A stretch of 64,000 bases of DNA from Bradyrhizobium cosmicum (lineage in GTDB: Bacteria; Pseudomonadota; Alphaproteobacteria; Rhizobiales; Xanthobacteraceae): positions 1,798,001 through 1,862,000 of the forward strand of contig NZ_CP041656.2 of assembly GCF_007290395.2 (NCBI RefSeq), given 5' to 3'. This document shows, one piece after another, positions 48,925 through 59,002 of the stretch. The first letter of the stretch is position 1. Every line of letters starts with the position of its first letter. The notes beneath the pieces were generated by a model, which saw only the letters and a list, made by a program, of their open reading frames with translations, had not been told where the DNA came from and did not search any database. The position numbers and the translations under genes are program-made.

Positions 48925-50675
48925 GCGCGCCGACCCCGGCCAAACCGACAGGAAAGCCGACCGAACCCTGGGGGCAGCGGCTGATCCGCAGCCTGCTCTA
49001 CGGGCGCAATGTCGACCGCGCCGCGAAGGCGCGGGCGCGCATCGGGCTTGCGATGCTGGCCTTCACCTCGGTCTATGTTCTGATCGGGGGCCGGCTCGTG
49101 ATGTTCGCGATCGGCGCCGACGCCCACAGCGCGCGGCGTGCCGCGGCGCAGGAAGTGGTCGCGACCGCGCGGCCCGACATCGTCGACCGCAACGGTGCGA
49201 TTCTCGCCACCGACGTCAAGGCGTCGAGCCTGTTCGGCGAGCCGCGCCGCATCATCGACAAGGACGAGGCGATCGAGCTTCTGACCGCCACCGTGCCCGA
49301 TCTGGACGAGGCCGAAGTGCGCGACCGCTTGAAAACGCGCAAGGGCTTCGTCTGGCTGAAGCGCGAGATCACGCCGAAGCAGCAGCAGGACATCCACAAG
49401 CTCGGCATTCCCGGCATCGGGTTCCTGCGTGAGAACAAGCGCGTCTACCCGACCGGCAACGAGGTCGCCCACCTCATCGGTCTGGTCAACATCGACAACC
49501 AGGGCATCGCCGGGCTCGAGAAGTGGCTCGACAATCAAGGGCTCGCAGATCTCCATCGCGCCGGCTTCGCCACCGACCGGCTGCAGAAGCCGATCGAACT
49601 CTCGGTCGATCTGCGCGTTGAGCACGCGCTGCGCGACGAATTGCTGAAGGCCAAGGAGAAGTTCCACGCCAAGGCGGCGTCCGGCATCGTCTCCAACGTC
49701 AAGACCGGCGAGATCGTTGCGATGGTCTCGCTTCCCGATTTCGATCCCAACAATCCCAAGGAAGCGCACGATCCCGACCGCATCAACCGCCTGACCACCG
49801 GCGTCTACGAAATGGGCTCGACCTTCAAGGCGTTCACGCTCGCCATGGCGCTCGACTCCGGCAAGATCAATCTGAACTCGTCGTGGGATGCGCGCGGAAA
49901 CCTGCACTACGGCAAGTTCACCATCCACGACAGCCATCCGCTCGGACGGTTCATCAACACCAAGGAAGTGTTCACCTTCTCGTCCAACATCGGCGCGGCG
50001 CGGATCGCGCTCAGCCAGGGTGTCGAGGCGCACAAGGCGTTCCTCGCCAAGATGGGCCAGCTGACGCGGCTGCGCACCGAGCTGCCGGAGAGCGCGGCTC
50101 CGCTTGTGCCGCGACGCTGGGGCGAGCTGAACACGGTCACCATTGCGTTCGGCCAGGGCATGTCGGTGGCGCCGCTCCAGGCGGTGATGGGCATCAACGC
50201 GCTCGTGAACGGCGGCTATCTGATTCCACCGACCTTCATGAAGCGCACCGAAGCTGAAGCAGCGGCGATGGCCAAGCGCGTCGTCAAGACGGAGACCAGC
50301 GACAAGATGCGGTTCCTGATGCGGCTCAATGCCGAAATCGGGACCGCCAAGACCGCCGACGTCAAGGGCTACTATGTCGGCGGCAAGACCGGCACGTCCG
50401 AGAAGGTCATCAACGGCCGCTATGCCAAGAAGCGGGTGCTCAACTCCTTCACCGCGATCATGCCCTGCGACGATCCGAAATATCAGATCCTGATCATGCT
50501 GGACGAGCCGCAGGCGATTCCTGAAACGAAGGGTTTCATCACCTCGGGCTGGAACGCGGTGCCGACCGGCGGCAAGGTGATCGAGCGGATCGCGCCGCTT
50601 CTGGGCGTCGAGCCGCGGTTCGACCTGCCGCCGTCCGAGCGCCTTATTCTTGCAGCATCCAGGACAACCCAGTAA
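48921..50675 (+). CDS. ftsI: Septal peptidoglycan transpeptidase FtsI (PBP3)
   Basis: 584-residue class B penicillin-binding protein making septal cross-links. Membrane helix about residues 41-66 (IGLAMLAFTSVYVLIGGRLVMFAIG). The pedestal domain precedes the transpeptidase domain with all three active-site motifs: S300-TFK (GSTFKAFTLA), SSN (354-356 in TFSSNIGAAR) and KTGT (489-492). The four-base overlap with ftsL suggests coupled translation. The next gene, murE, begins 83 bp later. Confidence 0.95.
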   Translation: MSAPTPAKPTGKPTEPWGQRLIRSLLYGRNVDRAAKARARIGLAMLAFTSVYVLIGGRLVMFAIGADAHSARRAAAQEVVATARPDIVDRNGAILATDVKASSLFGEPRRIIDKDEAIELLTATVPDLDEAEVRDRLKTRKGFVWLKREITPKQQQDIHKLGIPGIGFLRENKRVYPTGNEVAHLIGLVNIDNQGIAGLEKWLDNQGLADLHRAGFATDRLQKPIELSVDLRVEHALRDELLKAKEKFHAKAASGIVSNVKTGEIVAMVSLPDFDPNNPKEAHDPDRINRLTTGVYEMGSTFKAFTLAMALDSGKINLNSSWDARGNLHYGKFTIHDSHPLGRFINTKEVFTFSSNIGAARIALSQGVEAHKAFLAKMGQLTRLRTELPESAAPLVPRRWGELNTVTIAFGQGMSVAPLQAVMGINALVNGGYLIPPTFMKRTEAEAAAMAKRVVKTETSDKMRFLMRLNAEIGTAKTADVKGYYVGGKTGTSEKVINGRYAKKRVLNSFTAIMPCDDPKYQILIMLDEPQAIPETKGFITSGWNAVPTGGKVIERIAPLLGVEPRFDLPPSERLILAASRTTQ

Positions 50676-50758
50676 TCAACTGGGTAAGCCGTTGCCGCCG
50701 ATGAGTCGGGGCTTTTCCGAGATTCGGCTTTCCGGCACGGCATGTCGACTGGAAGACC

Positions 50759-52231
50759 ATGAAGCTGCGCGACCTACTCAGCAAGGACGTTCTGGGCAAT
50801 GATGCCGCGATCGAGCCCGCTGTCTCGGCGCTCGAGGTGACTGGCGTCGCGCTCGACAGCCGCGTGGTCAAGCCGGGCGATCTCTTCTTCGCGCTCGCGG
50901 GCAGCAAGACCGACGGCGCGCGCTTCATCGATGCCGCGATTGCCGCAGGCGCGGTGGCGGTGGTCGGCGACCATGGGCCGGGGGCGAGCAAGGTGCCGTT
51001 CATTGAGGCCGCCAATCCGCGCCGCGCGCTGGCCCTGGCCGCAGCCAGATTCTTCCCCGCGCAGCCCGCGACCATTGCCGCGGTGACCGGCACCAGCGGC
51101 AAGACCTCGGTCGCCGCATTCACGCGCCAGATCTGGGAGCGGTTGGGGCACGCCTCCGCCAGCATCGGCACCATCGGTCTCGTCTCGCCGAAGCGCACGG
51201 TTTACGGCTCGCTGACGACGCCGGATCCGATCGCACTGCACCGGCAGCTCGACGAGATCGCGCGCGAGGGCGTGACGCATCTTGCGTTCGAGGCGTCATC
51301 GCACGGGCTAGATCAGTACCGCCTCGACGGCGTGCGCATCTCGGCCGGCGGCTTCACCAACCTCTCGCGCGACCACATGGACTACCACCCGACCGTCGCG
51401 CATTACCTTGCGGCGAAGCTTCGTCTGTTCCGCGAGCTGGTTCCGCCCGGTGGCGCGGCCGTAATCTCGGCCGATCATGATTGCTCGGCCGAAGCGATCG
51501 AGGCGGCGACGTCGCGCGGCCTGCGCGTGTTGGCGGTCGGCCGCAACGGTGATGGGGCAGGCGAGGGCATCCGCCTTGGCGGCGCCACGGTCGAAGGTTT
51601 TTCGCAAGTGCTTGCACTCGAGCATTGCGGCAGACGTCATGCGATCCGGCTGCCGCTGGTCGGCGAATTCCAGATCGAGAATGCGCTGGTGTCGGCCGGC
51701 CTTGCCATCGGCACCGGCAGCGATGCGGCCGACGTGTTCGCGAGCCTCGAACACCTCGAAGGTGCCAAGGGTCGGCTCGAACGCGTTGGCGAGCGCAACG
51801 GCGCGCCGATCTTTGTCGACTACGCGCACAAGCCCGATGCGCTGGCGAAGGCGTTGCAGGCACTGCGGCCCTACGCGCGGCGCAGGCTGGTCGTCGTGTT
51901 CGGCGCCGGCGGCGACCGTGATGCCGGCAAGCGTCCGATCATGGGCGAGATCGCGGCGGAGAACGCCGACGGAATCATCGTCACCGATGACAATCCGCGC
52001 AGCGAGAAGCCGGAAGTCATTCGTGCCGAGATCCTCGCGACAGCAAAGGGCGCCCGCGAGATCGGCGACCGTGCCGCGGCGATCCGCACCGCGATCGAGG
52101 AACTGGAAGACGGCGATGCGCTGCTCATCGCCGGCAAGGGCCACGAGACCGGGCAGATCGTGGGCGGCGAGGTGCTGCCTTTCAGTGATCACGAGGCGGT
52201 CGCCGCCGCATTAGCGTCGAGGGTTGCATGA
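50759..52231 (+). CDS. murE: UDP-MurNAc-tripeptide synthetase (meso-diaminopimelate-adding)
   Basis: 490-residue cytoplasmic Mur ligase that adds meso-diaminopimelate to UDP-MurNAc-L-Ala-D-Glu. The ATP site is VTGTSGKTS (109-117). The carbamylated lysine is likely K220 in YLAAKLRLF. The meso-DAP selectivity motif DNPR (411-414) separates it from lysine-adding enzymes. The TGA overlaps the murF ATG by four bases, implying coupling. It fits the canonical dcw order after ftsI. Confidence 0.95.
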   Translation: MKLRDLLSKDVLGNDAAIEPAVSALEVTGVALDSRVVKPGDLFFALAGSKTDGARFIDAAIAAGAVAVVGDHGPGASKVPFIEAANPRRALALAAARFFPAQPATIAAVTGTSGKTSVAAFTRQIWERLGHASASIGTIGLVSPKRTVYGSLTTPDPIALHRQLDEIAREGVTHLAFEASSHGLDQYRLDGVRISAGGFTNLSRDHMDYHPTVAHYLAAKLRLFRELVPPGGAAVISADHDCSAEAIEAATSRGLRVLAVGRNGDGAGEGIRLGGATVEGFSQVLALEHCGRRHAIRLPLVGEFQIENALVSAGLAIGTGSDAADVFASLEHLEGAKGRLERVGERNGAPIFVDYAHKPDALAKALQALRPYARRRLVVVFGAGGDRDAGKRPIMGEIAAENADGIIVTDDNPRSEKPEVIRAEILATAKGAREIGDRAAAIRTAIEELEDGDALLIAGKGHETGQIVGGEVLPFSDHEAVAAALASRVA

Positions 52232-53607
52232 GCGGGCCACTATGGACGGTTGCCGAAGTGGCGCGCGCGCTGGGCGTTGCCGGGTCATTTCCGGACACGC
52301 CGATCGACTTCGTCACGCAGGACAGCCGCCTGGTGAAGCCGGGCAGCCTGTTCGTCGCGCTATCAGGCACGCCGAGCGGCGGCTTCATCTCGGCCTTCGC
52401 GAGCGCCCGTGATGGCTGGGAGTTTGCGGACAAGGCGGAAGCCTCCGGCGCGGTCGCGATGATCGTGCCGCGTCAGATCGCGGGCATCCGGATTCCGCAG
52501 ATCATCGTCGAGGACACGCTGATCGACGGCCTCTGGGCTCTCGCGCGCGCGGCACGCGCGCGCTTCCACGGACCGGTGATCGGCCTCACCGGGAGTGCCG
52601 GCAAGACCAGCACCAAGGAATTCCTGGCGGCTTATCCGGGCGCCTATGCCAGCCCGTCGAGCTTCAACAATTTCTGGGGCGTGCCGCTGACGCTGTGCAA
52701 TGCGCGGCCCGATGCCAGCCTCTGGGTCGTCGAGATGGGGATGAACCAGGTCGGCGAGATCGCGCGGCTCAGCGAATTGACGCGACCGACCGTCGCGCTC
52801 GTCGTCAACGTACAGCCGGTGCATCTGGAAAAGCTCGGCTCGCTCGAAGCCATCCGGCGCGAGAAGGTGTCGATCGCGTTCGGCCTGCCCGAGGACGGCG
52901 TGCTGGTGCTGCCCGCCGGGCTCAAGGCGTCCGAATGGAAGGGCAAGGTCGTGCGCTTCGGCGAGCATGCCGAGGTGCATGAGGTCGCGCACGCGCCGCA
53001 TGGCGAGAGCTGGCAGGTCGTGGCCATGATCGGCAAGAAGGAGATCGCCTTCAGCCTGACGCCGGGCGCGCCGCACCGGGTCCAGAATGCGCTGGCCGCG
53101 CTCGCCTCGATCCGCGCCGCGAACCTCGACGCATCGACGCTGGCGATCAAGCTCGATCGGGTCGGCATCATGACCGGCCGCGGCGTCGAGCAGGCGGTCG
53201 GCGGCGTCACCGTGATCGACGACAGCTTCAACGGCAATCCCGCCAGCGTGGCGGCTGCGCTGCAGAGCCTGCAGGCGCGCAACGTCACCGGCGGCCGCCG
53301 TATTGCGGTGCTCGGCGACATGCTGGAACTGGGCGATGACGCGCCAAACTATCACACTGGCCTCGCCAGCCATCTCGACGGCATCGACGGCGTCTACTGC
53401 GTCGGCCCCCTGATGCGTCATCTCTACGACGTCCTGCCGGCGGGCAAGGGCCTCGGCTGGCACGACGATCCCGCGACGCTGAAGCCGGCCGAGGTGGCAA
53501 ATCTGCTGAAGGCGGGCGATGTCGTGGTTGTCAAGGGCAGCAAGAAGATGTTCTGGGTCAACAAGTTTGTGCCGGGGCTGGTGGCCGCCTTGCAGACAAA
53601 GGCGTAA
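52228..53607 (+). CDS. murF: UDP-MurNAc-pentapeptide synthetase (D-Ala-D-Ala-adding)
   Basis: 459-residue Mur ligase that attaches D-Ala-D-Ala to the UDP-MurNAc-tripeptide. The ATP site is VIGLTGSAGKTSTKEFLAAY. Downstream motifs are VEMGMNQVGEIARLSELTRPTVALVVNVQPVHLEKLGSLEAIRREK and IDDSFNGNPASVAAALQSLQ. Its ATG overlaps the murE stop. A 167-bp gap without a visible gene separates it from mraY, longer than the adjoining junctions. Confidence 0.95.
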   Translation: MSGPLWTVAEVARALGVAGSFPDTPIDFVTQDSRLVKPGSLFVALSGTPSGGFISAFASARDGWEFADKAEASGAVAMIVPRQIAGIRIPQIIVEDTLIDGLWALARAARARFHGPVIGLTGSAGKTSTKEFLAAYPGAYASPSSFNNFWGVPLTLCNARPDASLWVVEMGMNQVGEIARLSELTRPTVALVVNVQPVHLEKLGSLEAIRREKVSIAFGLPEDGVLVLPAGLKASEWKGKVVRFGEHAEVHEVAHAPHGESWQVVAMIGKKEIAFSLTPGAPHRVQNALAALASIRAANLDASTLAIKLDRVGIMTGRGVEQAVGGVTVIDDSFNGNPASVAAALQSLQARNVTGGRRIAVLGDMLELGDDAPNYHTGLASHLDGIDGVYCVGPLMRHLYDVLPAGKGLGWHDDPATLKPAEVANLLKAGDVVVVKGSKKMFWVNKFVPGLVAALQTKA

Positions 53608-53774
53608 ACTGCTTGGAAGGCGCTGTTCCCGAATCCCTCCTTGCGGCGCGAAGCCGTCCGTTTTCCAAGGGTCGCCCGACCCCATGATGAAGACCAGCGA
53701 ATGCGCGTGACGCGCGGTGACAAGGCCAAGATCGAGGCCAAGGCCGCGTGCAAAGGCGCCATAGGACCGTCTGA

Positions 53775-54878
53775 ATGTTTTACTGGCTGATCGAGCTTTC
53801 CAACACATTTCCGGGCTTCGGTGCCGTTCGCACCTTCCTGAACGTCTTCCGCTACATCACCTTCCGCACCGGCGGCGCCGTCGTCACCGGGGCACTGTTC
53901 GTGTTCCTGTTCGGGCCCTGGATCATCGACCATCTGCGTCTCCGCCAGGGCAAGGGCCAGCCGATCCGGGCCGACGGTCCGCAATCGCATCTCGCCAAGA
54001 AAGGCACGCCCACCATGGGCGGGCTGATGATCCTGTCCGGCCTCACGGTCGGCACGGTGCTGTGGGCCAATCCGCTCAACCCCTATGTCTGGATCGTGCT
54101 GGCGGTGACGCTCGGCTTCGGCTTCGTCGGCTTCTATGACGACTACCTCAAGGTGACCAAGCAGACCACGAGCGGGTTCGGCAGCAAGCTTCGCCTGCTC
54201 ATCGAGGCGGCGATCGCGCTGGTGGCCTGTTATGCGCTGGTGCGCCTGAACCGCGATCCCGCGTCGACCGCGCTGACGATTCCCTTCCTGAAGGACACGG
54301 TGCTGCATTTCGGCTGGTTCTTCGTCGTGTTCGGCGCTTTCGTCATCGTCGGTGCCGGCAACGCGGTGAACCTCACCGACGGTCTCGACGGCCTCGCCAT
54401 CGTGCCCGTGATGATCGCGACCGCGAGTTTTGCGATGATCGCTTATCTCGCCGGCAACGCGGTGTTCGCCGACTATCTCCAGATCAAATATGTCGCCGGT
54501 ACCGGCGAGCTCGCGGTGCTCTGCGGCGCGCTGCTCGGGGCCGGCCTCGGCTTCCTCTGGTTCAACGCGCCGCCGGCCTCGATCTTCATGGGCGACACCG
54601 GCTCGCTCGCGCTCGGCGGCATGCTGGGGGCGATCGCGGTCGCGGTGAAGCACGAGATCGTGCTCGCGGTGATCGGCGGCCTGTTCGTGCTGGAGGCGGT
54701 TTCCGTCATCGTGCAGGTGGTGTCGTTCAAGCTGACGGGCAAGCGCATCTTCCGCATGGCGCCGATCCATCACCATTTCGAGCAGCTCGGCTGGACCGAG
54801 CCGCAGATCGTGATCCGCTTCTGGATCATCTCGGTGATGCTGGCGCTCGCCGGCCTCTCCACCCTGAAGCTGCGTTGA
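53775..54878 (+). CDS. mraY: Phospho-MurNAc-pentapeptide translocase
   Basis: 367-residue inner-membrane enzyme with about ten helices. It transfers phospho-MurNAc-pentapeptide to undecaprenyl phosphate, giving lipid I. Active-site signatures are [46 protein letters not shown] and [15 protein letters not shown], each with the conserved acidic and lysine residues. The C-terminal [26 protein letters not shown] is also family-typical. murD follows after 10 bp. Confidence 0.96.
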   Translation: MFYWLIELSNTFPGFGAVRTFLNVFRYITFRTGGAVVTGALFVFLFGPWIIDHLRLRQGKGQPIRADGPQSHLAKKGTPTMGGLMILSGLTVGTVLWANPLNPYVWIVLAVTLGFGFVGFYDDYLKVTKQTTSGFGSKLRLLIEAAIALVACYALVRLNRDPASTALTIPFLKDTVLHFGWFFVVFGAFVIVGAGNAVNLTDGLDGLAIVPVMIATASFAMIAYLAGNAVFADYLQIKYVAGTGELAVLCGALLGAGLGFLWFNAPPASIFMGDTGSLALGGMLGAIAVAVKHEIVLAVIGGLFVLEAVSVIVQVVSFKLTGKRIFRMAPIHHHFEQLGWTEPQIVIRFWIISVMLALAGLSTLKLR

Positions 54879-54888
54879 CGGTCACACC

Positions 54889-56286
54889 ATGATCCCCGTC
54901 ACCTCCTTCGCCGGCAAGACGGTCGCGGTGTTCGGTCTCGGCGGCTCGGGGCTCGCCTCCTGCCACGCGCTGAAGGCGGGCGGCGCCGAGGTGATCGCAG
55001 CCGACGACAATGCCGAGAACGTCGCCAAGGCGGCGCAGGCGGGCTTCATCACCGCCGATCTGCGCAAGGTCTCCTGGGCGAATTTCGCAGCCCTCGTGCT
55101 CGCGCCGGGCGTGCCCCTGACCCATCCGGTGCCGCACTGGAGCGTGCTGAAGGCGCGCGAAGCGGGCGTCGAGGTGATCGGCGACATCGAGCTTTTCTGC
55201 CGCGAGCGGCGCCGGCATGCGCCGGATGCGCCGTTCGTCGCCATCACAGGCACCAACGGCAAGTCGACCACGACGGCGCTGATCGCGCATCTCACCAAGG
55301 TCGCGGGTTACGACACCCAGATGGGCGGCAATATCGGCACCGCGATCCTGTCGCTGGAGCCGCCGCGGATGGGCCGCGTCCACGTCATCGAGATGTCGTC
55401 CTACCAGATCGACCTGACGCCCTCGCTCGATCCCTCCGTCGGCATCTTGCTGAACGTCAGCGAAGACCACATCGACCGTCATGGCACCATCGCCCACTAC
55501 GCCGCGGTGAAGGAGCGGCTGGTTGCGGGCGTGCAGGCCGGCGGCACCGCGATCGTCGGCGTCGACGACGGCTTTTGCCGCGACATCGCCGACCGGCTCG
55601 ATCGTGCCGGCAAGAACGTGGTGCGCATCTCCGTCAAGAATCCGCTGGCCACCGGCATTCATGTCGAGCACGGCACCATCGTGCGCACCGCGGGCGGCGC
55701 GCGCAGCGAGGTCGCAAAGCTTGGCGGCATCGGCTCGCTGCGCGGCCAGCACAACGCACAGAATGCGGCCTGCGCTGCCGCTGCCGCGCTCGCGATGGGC
55801 ATCAGTCCGGACGTCTTGCAGAGCGGCCTGCGCAGCTTTCCCGGCCTGGCGCACCGCATGGAGCAGGTCGGCCGCCGCGGCAATGTGCTGTTCGTCAACG
55901 ACTCCAAGGGTACCAATGCGGATGCCACCGCGCATGCGCTGTCGTCCTTTTCGGAGATCTTCTGGATTGCCGGCGGCAAGCCGAAGGCGGGCGGCATCAC
56001 CAGTCTGTCGGGCTTCTTTCCCCGTATCCGCAAGGCCTATCTGATCGGCGAGGCTGCGCAGGAATTTTCCGGCACGCTCGGCTCGGTCGCTCATGAGATC
56101 AGCCAGACGCTGGACGTCGCCGTCGAGCACGCCGCGCGCGATGCGGAAGCCTCAGGCCTCACCGACGCGGTCGTGCTGCTGTCGCCCGCCTGCGCCTCCT
56201 TCGACCAGTACCGCAACTTCGAGATCCGCGGTACCAAGTTCCGCGAACTGGTGCAGGCGCTGCAGGGCGTGAAGCCGGTGGTGTAG
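54889..56286 (+). CDS. murD: UDP-MurNAc-L-alanine--D-glutamate ligase
   Basis: 465-residue Mur ligase that adds D-glutamate. The N-terminal nucleotide fold is [29 protein letters not shown]. The ATP site is [17 protein letters not shown]. Other features are [45 protein letters not shown] and [20 protein letters not shown]. It is preceded by mraY at 10 bp and followed by a 213-bp gap filled mostly by a palindromic repeat. Confidence 0.95.
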   Translation: MIPVTSFAGKTVAVFGLGGSGLASCHALKAGGAEVIAADDNAENVAKAAQAGFITADLRKVSWANFAALVLAPGVPLTHPVPHWSVLKAREAGVEVIGDIELFCRERRRHAPDAPFVAITGTNGKSTTTALIAHLTKVAGYDTQMGGNIGTAILSLEPPRMGRVHVIEMSSYQIDLTPSLDPSVGILLNVSEDHIDRHGTIAHYAAVKERLVAGVQAGGTAIVGVDDGFCRDIADRLDRAGKNVVRISVKNPLATGIHVEHGTIVRTAGGARSEVAKLGGIGSLRGQHNAQNAACAAAAALAMGISPDVLQSGLRSFPGLAHRMEQVGRRGNVLFVNDSKGTNADATAHALSSFSEIFWIAGGKPKAGGITSLSGFFPRIRKAYLIGEAAQEFSGTLGSVAHEISQTLDVAVEHAARDAEASGLTDAVVLLSPACASFDQYRNFEIRGTKFRELVQALQGVKPVV

Positions 56287-56289
56287 GGC

Positions 56290-56415
56290 CTCTCGTGTCC
56301 CGGACGCGCTGCAGCGTGTAACGCTACTGCGCAGAGTCGGGACCCAGAAAGCCGCCGGGCCCCGGCTCTGCAGCCCATCGCAAGGGCGCTGCGCTGCGTC
56401 CGGGGCACGAGACTC
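56290..56415. repeat. Intergenic palindromic repeat (family G) between murD and ftsW
   Basis: CTCGTGTCCCGGACGCGCTG...GGGACCC is mirrored by GGGCCCCGGCTCTGCAGC...TGCGTCCGGGGCACGAGAC. It occupies most of the gap. The remaining 85 bp before ftsW hold a GGTAACC motif but no gene. Confidence 0.75.
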
Positions 56416-56499
56416 TCCACAACTTGATCCGTCCCCTTAACCCCCCGGTAACCAACCTCGGCGACCAATGGGCTGACCTCCGTCCGAAAGCGGCCGCCC

Positions 56500-57651
56500 A
56501 TGCTCTCCCGTGAAGAACGCACCCCCTTTTCCGAGTGGTGGTGGACTGTCGACAAGCCGCTGTTCGGCGCGATCCTGGTGTTGATGCTGACCGGCGTGAT
56601 TCTGTCGCTGGCGGCGAGCCCGCCGGTCGCGACCCGCATCGGCCTCGATCCCTTCCACTTCTTCAGCCGGCACGTGATGTTCCTGGCGCCGTCCTTCATG
56701 GTGCTGCTCGGGGTATCCTTCCTGTCGCCGCGCGCGATCCGCCGCAGCGCGCTGATCATCTTCGCGGCCAGCATCATCCTGATCGTGCTGACGCTCGCCA
56801 TCGGGCCCGAAGTGAAGGGCTCGCGGCGCTGGATCACGCTGCTCGGCCTCAACATCCAGGCCTCCGAAATCGCCAAGCCGTCGTTCGTCGTGATCGCCGC
56901 ATGGCTGTTTGCGGAATCGACCAGGCGGCCGGAGATGCCGGCGACCTCGATGGCGCTGGTGCTGCTGTTGATGCTGGTCTCGCTGCTGGTGATGGAGCCG
57001 GATTTCGGCCAGACCATGCTGATCCTGATGGTGTGGGGCTCGCTGTTCTTCATCGCGGGCATGCGCATGATCTGGGTGTTCGGGCTCGCCGGCCTTGGCG
57101 CTGCCGGCCTGTTCAGCGCCTATCTGTTCGTTCCGCACGTTGCGGGCCGCATCAAGCGCTTCATGAATCCGGCCTCCGGCGACACATTCCAGGTCGATAC
57201 GGCCATGGAGGCTTTCTACAACGGCGGCTGGTTCGGGCTCGGACCGGGCGAGGGAATTGCAAAACGCAGCCTGCCGGATAGCCACACCGATTTCGTGTTC
57301 GCGGTCGCCGCCGAAGAGTTCGGCATCATCCTGTGCCTCGCCATGCTGGCGCTGTTCGCCTTCGTCGTCCTGCGCACGCTATCGCGCGCCTATGCCAATG
57401 AGGACATGTTCTCGCGCTTCGCCGCGTCCGGCCTTGCGATCCTGTTCGGGGTGCAGGCCGCCATCAACATGTCGGTCAACCTCCAGCTCATTCCGGCCAA
57501 GGGCATGACGCTGCCGTTCATCTCCTATGGCGGCTCCTCGATCGTGTCGCTGGCCTATGGCGTCGGCATGATGCTGGCCCTGACGCGGCTGCGCCCGCGC
57601 ACCGAGGTCGAGGCCAGCGGCCACGCCGAGGCCATGCGGAGCTACGCTTAA
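56500..57651 (+). CDS. ftsW: Septal peptidoglycan glycosyltransferase FtsW
   Basis: 383-residue SEDS-family polymerase with about ten helices that builds septal glycan strands with FtsI. Features include LTLAIGPEVKGSRRWITLLGLNIQASEIAKPSFVVIAAWLFAEST, VMEPDFGQTMLILMVWGSLFF, GGWFGLGPGEGIAKRSLPDSHTDFVFAVAAEEFG (catalytic loop) and PAKGMTLPFISYGGSSIVSLAYGVGMML. It lies between repeats on both sides, in the expected dcw position before murG. Confidence 0.95.
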   Translation: MLSREERTPFSEWWWTVDKPLFGAILVLMLTGVILSLAASPPVATRIGLDPFHFFSRHVMFLAPSFMVLLGVSFLSPRAIRRSALIIFAASIILIVLTLAIGPEVKGSRRWITLLGLNIQASEIAKPSFVVIAAWLFAESTRRPEMPATSMALVLLLMLVSLLVMEPDFGQTMLILMVWGSLFFIAGMRMIWVFGLAGLGAAGLFSAYLFVPHVAGRIKRFMNPASGDTFQVDTAMEAFYNGGWFGLGPGEGIAKRSLPDSHTDFVFAVAAEEFGIILCLAMLALFAFVVLRTLSRAYANEDMFSRFAASGLAILFGVQAAINMSVNLQLIPAKGMTLPFISYGGSSIVSLAYGVGMMLALTRLRPRTEVEASGHAEAMRSYA

Positions 57652-57740
57652 GCCGTCATTGCGAGGAGCGAAGCGACGAAGCAATCCAGGCTGCCCCCGC
57701 GTGGGCATTCTGGATTGCTTCGCTTTGCTCGCAATGACGG
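57652..57740. repeat. Intergenic palindromic repeat (family D) between ftsW and murG
   Basis: GCCGTCATTGCGAGGAGCGA...CAATCCAG and its mirror CTGGATTGCTTCGCTTTGCT...GCAATGACGG, the same element as at 17714-17795. It starts at the base after the ftsW stop and ends 25 bp before murG. Confidence 0.85.
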
Positions 57741-57765
57741 GAAAGACCTTGTAAAAGGCCTCTCC

Positions 57766-58866
57766 ATGGACACCTCCCCCTTGATTCTTCTCGCCGCGGG
57801 CGGCACCGGCGGTCATCTGTTTCCGGCCGAGGCGCTCGGCGTCGAATTGATCCGGCGCGGCTTTCGCGTCCGCCTCGTCACGGATGAGCGCGCACTGCGC
57901 TATAGCGGGCTGTTCACGAAGGACATGATCGATGTGGTCGCGAGCGAGACCGCGCGCGGCCGCAATCCGTTGCAGATCGCTTATGCGGGCCTCACGCTCG
58001 CCACCGGCACGCTGTCCGCCTACAACTTGATCAAGCGATTGAAGCCTGCGGCCGTCGTCGGCTTCGGCGGCTATCCGACGCTGCCGCCGCTGGTCGCGGC
58101 AAAATTCGCCGGCGTGCCCGGCATCATCCATGACGCCAACGCCGTGCTTGGCCGCGCCAACCGGTTTCTGTCGAAACGCGTCCGCGCCATCGCGACATCG
58201 TTGCCCGGCGTGCTCGATCGCGATCCCGCACTATCAGGCAAGACGACGACGGTCGGCACACCGATGCGCCCGGCAGTCCTCGCCGCGGCAGCGGTGCCGT
58301 ATGCGGAACCCGAAGTGAATGGCCCGCTGCGCCTGCTCGTCGTCGGCGGCAGCCAAGGCGCGCGCATCATGGCCGACATCGTACCGGGCGCCATCGAACG
58401 GCTCGAGTCTTCGTTGTGGAGCCGGCTCGTCCTCACCCAGCAGGTCCGGGACGAGGACATGACCCGCGTGCGCGCCGTCTACGACAAGCTCAAGATCAAT
58501 GCCGAGCTCGCGCCGTTCTTCACCGATCTGCCGGCGCGGCTCGCGTCCAACCATCTGGTAGTGTCGCGCTCCGGCGCCGGTACGGTCGCCGAACTTGCCG
58601 CAATCGGCCGGCCCTCGATCCTGGTGCCGTTGCCGGGTGCGATCGACCAGGACCAGTTCGCCAATGCCGGCGTGCTGGCCAAGGTCGACGGCGCCATCCG
58701 GATTCCGCAGACCGAGTTCACCTCCGACCGTCTCGCCGCCGAGATCTCCGGCTTTGCCGCCGAGCCCGCGCGTCTCGCGGCCATGGCTGCCGCGGCGAAA
58801 GGGGCAGGCCGGCTCGATGCCGCCGAGCGGCTGGCCGATCTGGTGGTCAAAGTCGCGGGAATCTGA
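57766..58866 (+). CDS. murG: UDP-GlcNAc:undecaprenyl-PP-MurNAc-pentapeptide GlcNAc transferase
   Basis: 366-residue peripheral membrane GT-B glycosyltransferase that converts lipid I to lipid II. Signatures are LAAGGTGGHLFPAEALG (N-terminal glycine loop), VVGFGGYPTLPPLVAA, IIHDANAVLGRANRFLSKRV, LVVGGSQGARIMADIVP and SRSGAGTVAELAAIGRPSILVPLPGAIDQDQFANA, which binds the nucleotide sugar. The real start is ATG 57766; the 17 in-frame codons upstream from 57715 are encoded by the repeat (MLRFARNDG...). Its C-terminus is followed by a palindromic repeat. Confidence 0.95.
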   Translation: MDTSPLILLAAGGTGGHLFPAEALGVELIRRGFRVRLVTDERALRYSGLFTKDMIDVVASETARGRNPLQIAYAGLTLATGTLSAYNLIKRLKPAAVVGFGGYPTLPPLVAAKFAGVPGIIHDANAVLGRANRFLSKRVRAIATSLPGVLDRDPALSGKTTTVGTPMRPAVLAAAAVPYAEPEVNGPLRLLVVGGSQGARIMADIVPGAIERLESSLWSRLVLTQQVRDEDMTRVRAVYDKLKINAELAPFFTDLPARLASNHLVVSRSGAGTVAELAAIGRPSILVPLPGAIDQDQFANAGVLAKVDGAIRIPQTEFTSDRLAAEISGFAAEPARLAAMAAAAKGAGRLDAAERLADLVVKVAGI

Positions 58867-58894
58867 CGCGAAACCGGCCAAATTTCCTACTTTT

Positions 58895-58986
58895 GCCGTC
58901 ATGGCCGGGCTTGTCCCGGCCATCCACGTCTTGCAAGAAGTGGTAAGGATTCGTGGATGGCCGGGACAAGCCCGGCATGACGACGG
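58895..58986. repeat. Intergenic palindromic repeat (family C) between murG and murC
   Basis: GCCGTCATGGCCGGGCTTGT...CCATCCACG mirrored by CGTGGATGGCCGGGACAAGC...GGCATGACGACGG. It fills most of the 136-bp gap. Confidence 0.85.
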
Positions 58987-59002
58987 AACGACGGGATAGA
59001 GC

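Noticed and set aside
57715..57765. Upstream extension of murG
   Set aside because: The extra 17 codons (MLRFARNDG...) are encoded by the right arm of the intergenic repeat; MurG begins at the ATG at 57766.
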